A DNA stretch of 64,000 nt from Azolla caroliniana (Eukaryota > Polypodiophyta): assembly GCA_043228905.1 (NCBI GenBank), contig JBHGNT010000017.1, positions 13,578,001 to 13,642,000 on the forward strand, in the 5' to 3' direction. Positions 36,415 to 44,631 of the stretch are shown here, one piece after another. The notes under the pieces were generated by a model, which saw only the letters and a list, made by a program, of their open reading frames with translations, had not been told where the DNA came from and searched no databases. Every line of letters starts with the position of its first letter. Within the stretch, counting starts at the first letter, position 1. Position numbers and translations under genes: made by a program.

Positions 36415-37442
36415 CTCTTTGTGGCTCGTCATGTGGTTCGACGCATCAGAATCAACATACCACACTTCCTCCGATTTGGAAGTGGTCTTCTTCATCGAGT
36501 TCGCCTCGTGCTTCATCACCAAGGCTGGCTCGTTACCGTTCTTGGATCCTCCCGATCCCTTCGCGTAGTGCGAGCTTTGTCGGTCATCCTTGCCGGCCTT
36601 GCCAGATCCGGATTTGTCTAAATCGGCGCATTTTCTCTAGCACTCGCTTTCTCTGTGGCCCTTTTTGCCACAGTACCAACATTCCATTGTAGTCTTCTCT
36701 TGTCGTCTTCCGGTGCTGCCATGACTCCCCCTGCTCCCGGAGGGTCCAGAACTACTGTCGACACGTTCTCTGTGCCTTTGTTCCTGGTCTTGCCGGCCGC
36801 CTCCATTGTGTGCCAATCCGCTTCCGTGTATAGCATCCGGTTGTCAATGGGTGCGCTCGTTGATGCACCGGTGTGGTTCTCCTCCACAAGGAGCATCGAC
36901 TGTAAGTCGAAAAATGACGGCGTATTCTCCCTTGTACATACCGCCGTTCGGAACGCTTTGAACTTAGACGCCAGGCCCCCAAGACAGACTTGTACCATCT
37001 CGTCTTCCTCTACGGTAACGTTTATAGAGGCAAGCGAGTCACATATCTCTTTGATCCGAGCCGTGCAATCCACCACTGACATGTCCTTCTGTCGGACATT
37101 GCTCAACTCCTGTCGGAGTTGCAGCTTCCGGGCTGTAGTGCTCGCAGCGAAAACCTTCTTCAGGTTTCCCCAAGCCTCCTTCGGCGTCTTGGCGTCTCGG
37201 ATGTGGCTCAGCAGCTGGTCTCCGACACTGGATACGAAGCAGTACATCACTCTGCTTGCCGATTGTTCCCACACTGGGAAATCCTTATGTGCCGCATCAG
37301 GTGCTGTTTCGTTGGCTCCTTCGACGAAACGCCAGTAGCCATGCCCAAGCAGGTACTGGTGCATCTTGTACGACCAAGATGCATAGTTGGATCTGTCGAG
37401 TTTCTCCACAGGGAGCGAGCTAGCCATTCCTCTATCCATCAC
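36415..37442 (-). pseudogene. Copia-2 gag, zinc knuckle and protease
   Basis: Gag runs open from 37442 to 36618 (274 codons) with LPVEKLDRSNYASWSYKMHQ, WGNLKKVFAASTTARKLQLR and VCLGGLASKFKAFRTAV, a nearly complete UBN2-type gag. A frameshift near 36700 puts the CCHC knuckle (CWYCGKKGHRES) in another frame. The protease motif, about 36460, reads DSDASNHMTSHKEWF, with Asp in place of the active-site Gly. Inactive, but less decayed than Copia-1. Confidence 0.9.
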
Positions 37443-37520
37443 TTCTTTGTCTGTTGTTCTTACGACCTGTTAGGGTTTGCTTTCAAGCGTTTGTCGGCTG
37501 CAGAGGCTCTCAACCCTCGT

Positions 37521-37532
37521 GCTCTGATACCA
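37521..37532 (-). promoter_or_regulatory. Primer-binding site of Copia-2
   Basis: Minus-strand TGGTATCAGAGC is the exact plant initiator-methionine tRNA primer site, directly after the LTR. Confidence 0.92.
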
Positions 37533-37883
37533 TGAAAATGATTACTTGCGGAAGCGTTAGACAACAGAGAAAGCAGAGAATACACAGAGTACACGGGAGA
37601 GACAGAGAGAGCAAAACGTAAAAGCTATATTCAAAACAATATAGACACTCTATCATCTTACAACTGTGCTCAGTAGCACTATTTATACAAGTCCTCGTGG
37701 GACTAACAGAAGTACTGCGTTCTTCAATGCTCACACGAGCATCTGACACTTACTACGAGACTATAACTGCCTAGTAGTCAAAACTAATACTAGGCTTCCA
37801 GTTACCGATTGGATTCGGCTAACCGGCTCCCCAGCTCAGGCTTATCCAACCGATCCGGCTCCAGTTGAGCTTGCCGCTCAACA
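37533..37883 (-). repeat. 5' LTR of Copia-2
   Basis: Minus-strand TGTTGAGCGGCAAGC to ATCATTTTCA, 351 bp, followed by the primer site. It matches 26664-27099 closely but lacks about 85 bp of CACCGGCTT-type repeats present there. Confidence 0.92.
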
Positions 37884-39960
37884 CCCCGCAAGCTCAACTT
37901 GAGATCAGTTCCTCGTGTCAATATCTGCCGGTTCTCACACTCGGCATCTCCTGGCTTCTTCACGCCTCACTTGAGCTCCTCTTCTAGTCGGGTCCCGCGT
38001 TCCTCGACCACTCCGTGTCACATTCTCGACTCGAACCTTTGACCTATAATACATGCAATACATAATGTTAGATAAACCATATGAAAAACCTTAAATTACA
38101 TGTGAACTTGTAGATGGTTTAATACTGTATTGTCTAGCATATAGTACATTCAGAATATTCTAGTGTTTAGTATATTCTAGAAATATTCTATGGTATATCC
38201 TAGACGGGTATATTCTAGAGATATTTCTCAGGTATATTCTAGAGATGTTTTTCAGGTATATTCTAGATATATTCAATCTCAAAACTTTTATAAATATGTG
38301 TGTTCACCTAGATTGCAATCAAGGTTAACAACACCTATTACGGAATCTTTCAATTAATCAACTCATCCTTTTTATTATCTTTTAGTCTCTTGTGCATATT
38401 ATCTATCCATGACACTCTGATCCAATGCTTCTCGACTCGTCTGGTTCCAGGCTCCTCGACCCCTACGGTCGGCTCATCTGCTCCTCACATCTGCTCCTCA
38501 GGCCCTTGTTAGCTCTCTTGTTGTTGCGGTATTGGCCCCCCTCGACCCATCGACTCCTCCGTATTGGTTCCTGCTTCAATTACCTCCTTGTTCGCCTGGC
38601 TCAAACGATTGTTGAAAGATCTTCAGGTGGAGGTTGCTGACCCGACGACGATCTATTGCGAAGAATCAGATCTTCCACACTCACACCAAGCACATAGAAG
38701 TGCATTATCACTTTGTACGCAAGCAAGTCCTCAATGGTGAAGTTGAACCCCTATATGTTCAGATTGATCGGTAGGTGGCCGACATCTTTACAAAGGCACT
38801 AGGACTAGACAAGTTACGACACTTCTCCGAAAGACTTGACCTGCAACATCTTGATGTGCCACACTTGAGGGGGAGCACTGACTGTCGTCCGACCTTTCGG
38901 TCAGAAGCCGAATCAACCATCCAACGCTGACATTGTATTGAGACTCTCAAAGTGAAATTCACCTCATCTGGAATCCAATATATCATGCTAAGACAAAGAA
39001 TATTGAGGTGGGGTACCACCATATATGAGAGCTCTTCACCAACAAGAAGCTTGATGTCTGAAAAGTGGATACTGAGGTGAACATCGCCGACAGCCTGATG
39101 AAGCCACTACTAGAGCAACACTTTGGCACACTAAGAGGACTGATGGGACTACAGAAAGCGAGCGAGCGAAGAGGAGCTGAATGAAAAGAATTAGAAGATA
39201 AGTCAAATATCAACCTGGCCAAACGAGCTAAAACGGCAACGTCGAAGGAGTCGGGTAGTTGAAAGGCTATAGATGCACCTGAGTGCGAAGCAACCGAAAG
39301 AACGAAAGGTGAGCAAAGGACAAATGGAGCCGAAAATCGATCGTAGAACCTTCGAGGAGCACATGGTCTAGCATTTGCGAAGAGCCGACGGCCTAGAGAG
39401 TGAAAACCGAATCAGACACCAGTTTATTCGGACACAAGCCGACTCGGCTGAAGACCGACTAAACCTCTATTGATTTGGCAACCAACCGACGGGCTTGTAA
39501 CATGCATAACATAGTTTAAACTTGAAATGTAAATTAAGTTTACATGGGAGATAATCCCATTACATTGTATGTAAAATAGAGTAGTCCTTCTACGGGGGAG
39601 TTTGTTGGCATAAACGGCCGACTTTGCCCAAACTTGTATATTTAGTGTGAACAAAGTTAACCTAACTATTTAAGTAGGTAACTATTCTTGAAAAGAGGGT
39701 TCAATGGTGAATGTAAAAATCTCTTTTGAGCTAAACATCTCTCTTACTCTCTATGTAACTGTCTATTCTTTTTGTTCTCCTCTATAACAGTACACGAGTA
39801 TCCTTCTTTCTAGATATCTATGTTGTCTTGCTTGATTAACACACAGGTCCTCAACAAGTTGCAAAAACGTCAACATTCAACATGCCGACGGAGCCATATG
39901 AATGCGGCCTCAGTCGTTGATGTGATCATGCACTCTTGAAATTGCTCTAGTGTCAAATCT
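37884..39960. repeat. Mosaic block copy B, right part
   Basis: Repeats copy A positions 19392-21448 in the same order: the GATCRGTTCCTC tail, the ATATTCTAGA-rich segment (38160-38270), plus-strand RNase H scraps (38640-39240) and the 272-bp LTR 39603-39874. It extends beyond the point where Copia-4 interrupted copy A. A direct comparison by eye suggests roughly nine of ten bases agree. Confidence 0.85.
38640..39874 (+). mobile_element. Copia RNase H scraps and 3' LTR in mosaic copy B
   Basis: Counterpart of 20096-21340: RNase H tail (HTKHIEVHYHF, LDLQHLDVPHLRGS), second tail with NIADSLMKPLL and HFGTLRGLMGLQKAS, then the LTR 39603-39874 starting TGTTGGCATA and ending ACGTCAACA. Frames are broken by more stops than in copy A. 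Confidence 0.8.
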
Positions 39961-40140
39961 GAAGAAGTAGCCAATGGTCAACTTTCGGTTGTCCAAGCAG
40001 CCGGCAAAGTTCGAGTCGATGTAGCCAACAACACTTGAATTCTTGTTTGGGCCGAATAGGATGTGGTCTTTTGTGCATACTAGATATTTGAACACATGTT
40101 TCACTGCGTTCCAATGCGATCGACCGAGGTTGTGCATAAT
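39880..40140 (-). pseudogene. Copia RNase H fragment related to Copia-3
   Basis: Minus-strand HNLGRSHWNAVKHVFKYL, ILFGPNKNSSVVGYIDSNFA and LDNRKLTIGYFF match the start of the Copia-3 RNase H (HNPGRSHWNAVKHVFKYLAG, YTDSDFAGC) with many changes. The catalytic Asp in YTDSDF appears as YIDSNF. It is an old relative of the Copia-3 family. Confidence 0.82.
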
Positions 40141-40144
40141 ACTT

Positions 40145-40470
40145 CCATGGTGATTTGGATAATCCTATTGATCTTTCACCCAAAGGTTTTGATGTCATTC
40201 TCAATGTCGTGGATCGGTTCACTAAGATGGCACATTTCTTTCCATGCATAAAGATAATTAATAGTCAAGAGATGGAAACTTTGGTTACATTGTGAAGTAT
40301 TTAGGTGTCATGGTCTTCTTGATTATATCATCACTAAATGAGGCCCACAATTCATCCCTAAATTTTGGAAACACTTCTTTGCACTCTTCCAAAATTGATA
40401 CTATACTCTCGTTAAGCTATCATCTAGAAACAAGTTGTCAAACCAAATATATAACCAATCAAACATGAAG
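40145..40470 (+). pseudogene. Gypsy integrase core fragment
   Basis: The plus-strand translation contains GFDVILNVVDRFTKMAHFFP followed, through frameshifts and stops, by CHGLLDYIITK-like and GPQFIPKFWKHFFALF-like segments. These are the two Asp-containing strands of a Ty3/gypsy integrase. No LTR was found for it; it is a short isolated scrap. Confidence 0.75.
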
Positions 40471-40622
40471 GAGAAATTCTTTGTTGTTTCATCAACTATT
40501 AATAGGATGATTGGGTTCACTCTTTATACTTTGTGGAGTTTGTTTACAATAATTTCATTCATTCTTCAACCAGATACACTACCGTCTTTGTCAACACAAG
40601 ATGTCATCCTTGTTAGATGATG

Positions 40623-40963
40623 TGTTGAGAATCAAACTCAACTTCCCTAGTGTGGGAACACACCCTAGTGTGTGAACATCCCACCACCTACTATAGTAAT
40701 TGGTGTGTCATAGAATCTTATAGTTCTATGACACATATTTAGTGTAGTTAAGTCTCCACCACTCTTTAGTAAGTGGTGGTTGTATAGAGAGAAGGTGACT
40801 ACATAATCACCTCTCTCCTCCTCTGTATAGTTGTTGGATGTCTTATTCTTGTTAATACAGTTTTTCAGTGTTTTCTGTACCACTCTGTTCTCTCTCTCTC
40901 TCTTATCTACACGTAAATGCACATATCCCTTACATTGCACATAATCATTCCCAACTCTTTACA
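40623..40963 (+). repeat. 5' LTR of Copia-5
   Basis: 341 bp. It contains inverted repeats CTAGTGTGGGAACACACCCTAG and CCACCACTC...AAGTGGTGG, and a CT run near its end. Boundaries come from TGTTGAG at the start and the primer site at the end. Confidence 0.83.
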
Positions 40964-41133
40964 TGGTATCAAAGCGATTGGCAGTCTGATCCAAGCCCAT
41001 CCACGTGTGTTGCTTCTAAGCCCATGTTCACAAAGAACTAGTTGATCATTGTAGCTGCAACCTGCATAGTTTGTATCGAGAGAAGAAGAAGAAAACGAAA
41101 AATCGCTCCATACAAATAAGCCAGCGTGAATAA

Positions 41134-42620
41134 TTAGATGGGAAGCGCTCTTCCACCGAGAAACGTGATAGAAATAACTTTGCATCTTGGGAGTCCAAGA
41201 TGCACCAATACCTTGTCAACCAAGGTTATTGGGATTACATCGAGGGAGCACAAGAATCGCAACCCAACCCAACACATGCCGACTAGCCAGCTTGGATGCA
41301 AGTGGTGAGTCGTGTGTTTCACTGCCTTCCATCATGCATCCATGATCACATGCTCGCCTATATCCGAGAGGCCAAAACTCCGAAGGAGGCATGGGGGAAC
41401 CTCAAGAAGATTTTCGCAACCAACACGACTGCAAGAAATCTTCAACTCCGTCAAGGATTGAACGATATACAACAGAGGGATATGTCAATTGAAAGCTACA
41501 CGTTGAAGATGAAGGAGTTGTGCGATGCCCTTAGGTCGATCAATGTTAGCATTGAAAATGATGAAATGGTGTAGATTTGCCTCGGAGACGGAGCAACCCT
41601 GAGAGCATAACCTCTACTACCAACAAGACGCTTCGAACGCGTGAGGTGGAGCGTCCAAAAGAAGGGGGAGCAATCATGCAGGACCCAGCCGACAAAACAA
41701 TTCCTCCCAGTGCGGATATTGTGGTAAATTTGACCACTATGAGGCAAAGTGTTGGAAAAAGAAGCGTGAGTCGACAACTCACCAATAACGCCTCAAACTC
41801 CGACTACGACGATCATGGCAGAATGTTTATGGTGCGACACAAAGCGAATTCGATGACGACATCATGTCCAACAAGCACCTCCAACTCGGAAAATGTATGG
41901 TTTGCCGATTCGGGTGCATCCAATCACATGATGTCTCATAAAGACTGGTTTCGAGAGCTACGAAAGCCCGAACGACCCGGATATGTGGAAATTGGGGATG
42001 ACACAATTCACCCCATTCAGCATGTTGAAAACGTTCCTTTCGGTCAGATCGTGGATCAAGGCATGCAAGTTCGATTCAATGACGGTGGCTGCTTCATCAA
42101 AAAGAAAGATTGAATTATCACTCGCGGTCGAAGAGAAGGCTACATGTTCATCCTTGATTCTCATGAGATGAAATCGGTAATGTATGTCAAGGGCTGAAAG
42201 TCCGACACTGACATAGAGGTGTGGCACAAAAGAATTGGTCACATTAACCTCCAAAAGCTCAAAGGAATACAATCGAAAGGAGTCGTCAGTGTAGGCGCAT
42301 GCGAAGCCTGCCAGTTTGGCAAACAACATCGTCAACCGTTCTCGAAAGAGAGGAACATGAGCAAAGGGACCTTGGATGTAATACATTCAAATGTATGGGG
42401 ACCAACCCAAACGACAACATTTGGTGGTTGCCGATACTATGTGACATTCATCGACGACTTATCGAGGCATATCTGGATCTACCCTATGTGACAAAAGAAC
42501 GAAGTGTTCGGACACTTCCAAAAACTCAAAAACGAAGTCGAAAAGGCAACCAATCGGCATGTCTGATGCCTTCAATCGGACAACATTTGATCTGTCAATG
42601 CAAGTCTTCGACATATTGTT
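41134..42620 (+). pseudogene. Copia-5 gag, protease and partial integrase
   Basis: Gag pieces include SWESKMHQYLVNQGYWDYIEGA, TPKEAWGNLKKIFATNTTARN and LRSINVSIENDEMV, with TAG stops at about 41286 and 41572. The knuckle CGYCGKFDHYEAKC lies near 41715-41755. The protease motif DSGASNHMMSHKDWF is intact near 41910. GAG-pre-integrase (VWHKRIGHINLQKL, CEACQFGKQH) and the integrase start HSNVWGPTQ (Asn at the first Asp position) follow. Frames are repeatedly interrupted. Confidence 0.85.
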
Positions 42621-43620
42621 GTAATCTTGTTTTTCTTGTCAATATAATCACATTCTCTTCATATTTCTCTCTTCTTTCCTTATTCTCTTCTCTCTTTTTA
42701 TCTTGTTCTTAACTATAGCCTTCACACTTGACCAGTGATTGTAATTAATTACAATCTACCACCATACATAGAATAATGAAGGAACACTTGATGTTTTCCT
42801 GTTAATTCCAAGAAAGTGACAAGTTAAGGATTTGAATGTATACTTACCACATCTTATTTATGAGCTACTAGACTTGCAGAGAGGTTTAGATGTCATTGAT
42901 GCATCTAAACCAAGAGGACATCAAGCCTTTAAACTTTGCGTAATTTTGACATGGATTATTTAGGAATTGGGACAAAAGCGTAAGACATGGCCCCAATGCA
43001 GTGATGGTTGAGATCAACCTATTGTATATCCTTAAGCAAAAATGTGTATCTCAAACATACATTATTTTTGCCTGAAGATCACTTCCTACATAGTAAAGCC
43101 GAGGCAAACTATTTTGATGGGTTTAAGAATTGGGAAAACGTAAGTAACTAAAGCATTCAATCACAAGAACAAATCTTCATGCCGAAAAGCAAAGCGATGG
43201 GACTACTGAAGAAGGAGAACCATCGAGTCAACAAAACGTACAATATTGGACCTAAAATCGATGCAGATGCGAAAAATCTTAGCGAGGATGATGATTGACA
43301 TAAATATTGTCATGATGTGGGATGTGTAGGGAGGGGGGAAGCAGATAAAGGTTATAGTTTTCATTAGGTCAATATTTAGAGAGTCCCAAAGAAGATCCAC
43401 TGTGATGCAAGAATTTTAAAGAAAAATGGGTGAACTACCTTAAAAAGGTAAGAGTTAACAACTTGAATGATACAATCACGGATTTGAATCTAGAGGGGTG
43501 ATAAAGGGGAACATGAGCCACGACATAAAGGTGATGACAATTAATTGAGTACGAACACAATAATGAGTTTTTTGGTAAACATCAGGTCCGACCCTTGCTA
43601 GGATGAAGATGTAATGTAAT

Positions 43621-43622
<2 letters not shown>
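42621..43622. other. Unassigned intergenic DNA
   Basis: About 1 kb with no recognisable coding or repeat structure by eye. It separates truncated Copia-5 from the CTA-repeat block. Confidence 0.5.
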
Positions 43623-43658
<36 letters not shown>

Positions 43659-43974
43659 CTACTACTACTACTACTACTACTAAGTAGTGGGCTCCTTCAT
43701 CACTCATAAAGCATTTCCATTAGTAGTTTTCATGTATGCTACTACTACTACTACTACTACCACCACTCCAACTACTACTAACTATTGCTGACTAAGTAGT
43801 GGGCTCCTTCATCACTCATGAAGCATTTCCATTAGTAGTTTTCATGTATGTTGTTGTTGTTGCAACTACTACTACTACTACTACCAGTAGCCATCCAGGT
43901 AGTGAACTCCTTCATAACTAATGGGAAGCATTTCCTTCAAATTATGGTTTTTAGGTATCCTCCTCCTAATATTG

Positions 43975-44044
<70 letters not shown>

Positions 44045-44137
44045 AAAAACAACTATTACTACTACGAGGAGTATTAGAATACATGAAAAATACTAATGGA
44101 AATAATTCATGAGTAATGAAGGAGAGCCCACTACATG
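43623..44137. mobile_element. Fold-back structure built from CTA/TAG repeats and a 60-bp unit
   Basis: A (TAG)n run (43623-43657) is followed directly by a (CTA)n run (43659-43681), a perfect snap-back. A unit containing AGTGGGCTCCTTCATCACTC and CATTTCCATTAGTAGTTTTC occurs at 43680-43739 and 43791-43850, a diverged one at 43898-43957, and once inverted at 44079-44137 after a (CTA)n tract of about 65 bp. Direct and inverted copies of one unit around trinucleotide runs suggest a fold-back transposon or hairpin-driven local rearrangement. The open frames here are poly-Leu, poly-Ser or poly-Thr translations of the repeat. Confidence 0.65.
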
Positions 44138-44229
44138 GTCCAGCCAGACCAAATATGTATAATATGTTTTGGATTTCAAAAGGGTTGAGGGAGTTTTTCA
44201 TAGTGTCAAATTCAAGGTATGCTTTAAAT

Positions 44230-44272
44230 ATCCCACATTCAAAGGTTTCTAAAACAAATAAAGATATATATT
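44230..44272 (+). promoter_or_regulatory. U6 promoter: USE and TATA box
   Basis: ATCCCACATTC at 44230-44240 matches the plant upstream sequence element RTCCCACATCG at 9 of 11 positions. A TATA box (ATATATA, about 44264-44270) lies about 23 bp after it and about 27 bp before the RNA start. This short USE-TATA spacing is characteristic of plant snRNA genes read by RNA polymerase III. Confidence 0.85.
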
Positions 44273-44296
44273 AGCAAGAAAGATTGCATTACTTTT

Positions 44297-44316
44297 GTCC
44301 CTTCGGGGACATCTGA

Positions 44317-44348
<32 letters not shown>

Positions 44349-44398
44349 GGCCCCTGCGCAAGGATGACACGCACAAATCGAGAAATGGTCCAAATTTT
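44297..44398 (+). ncRNA. U6: U6 spliceosomal snRNA
   Basis: The 102-nt sequence starts GTCCCTTCGGGGACATC (5' stem-loop) and contains the ACAGAGA box that pairs with the 5' splice site, the AGC triad region (GATTAGCATGGCCCC), CGCAAGGATGACACGC (U4/U2-pairing and internal stem-loop) and the 3' TGGTCCAAATTTT end that binds Lsm proteins. By my recollection of plant U6 it differs at one base, CATCTGAT for CATCCGAT, just after the 5' stem-loop. A TTTTTT terminator ends it, and a USE/TATA promoter lies at the proper distance, so it looks functional and not retro-copied. Confidence 0.95.
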
Positions 44399-44400
44399 TT
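44395..44400 (+). terminator. Pol III oligo(T) terminator of U6
   Basis: A TTTTTT run directly at the 3' end of the U6 sequence is the standard RNA polymerase III stop signal. Confidence 0.9.
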
Positions 44401-44446
44401 CCTTACGAATTCTGCTCTTTTACACAATCTCGGATCATTCTCAGGG

Positions 44447-44631
44447 AATTTGATAGAGCCGATAGTTCGATCCATCCATCCATCATGTCTCCTCGATTCC
44501 TTCCTTTTTACCAATCTCTGGCAAATTGGTTACATCCATATATCTGTCAGATTTGTTCTCAAACATAGGTTACATGCGACGGCTAATTTGATAGAGCCGA
44601 TAGTTCGATCCATCCATCCATCATGTCTCCT
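44447..44631. repeat. Exact 47-bp direct repeat downstream of U6
   Basis: The block starting AATTTGATAGAGCCGATAG and ending CATCATGTCTCCT occurs at 44447-44493 and 44585-44631 without visible differences, period 138 bp. A weaker third unit (TTTCTACAAATCTCAG / TTTCCACAAATCTCAG) suggests an older tandem array. Confidence 0.85.

Larger units (their letters stand above)
26664..37883 (-). mobile_element. Copia-2: complete minus-strand copia, split by Copia-3
   Basis: The 5' LTR is 37533-37883 and the 3' LTR 26664-27099, with a 5-bp target duplication CCCCG at 26659-26663 and 37884-37888. Without the nested Copia-3 (28248-33768) and its 5-bp duplication it is about 5.7 kb. Order on the minus strand: LTR, primer site, gag, knuckle, protease, integrase, RT, interruption, RNase H, LTR. 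It is the same family as Copia-1. Frameshifts and stops in several domains show it is inactive, but long frames remain, so it is younger than the mosaic block that it interrupts. Confidence 0.94.
40623..42620 (+). mobile_element. Copia-5: 5' part of a copia element
   Basis: The LTR 40623-40963 (TGTTGAGAATC to CTTTACA) is followed at once by a primer site TGGTATCAAAGC (40964-40975), gag, a CCHC knuckle, protease and the first half of integrase. Similarity stops at about 42600; RT, RNase H and the 3' LTR are absent. The loss may be a deletion, since the following sequence shows no other element boundary. Confidence 0.87.

Noticed and set aside
21449-42620. Viral (pararetroviral) origin of the gag-pol frames
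   Set aside because: The protease-integrase-RT-RNase H order and the LTRs identify Ty1/copia retrotransposons; no movement or coat protein of a plant pararetrovirus is present.
43623-44042. Regular repeats resembling a CRISPR array
   Set aside because: The units are trinucleotide runs with direct and inverted 60-bp blocks, not short repeats with unique spacers, and the DNA is plant nuclear.
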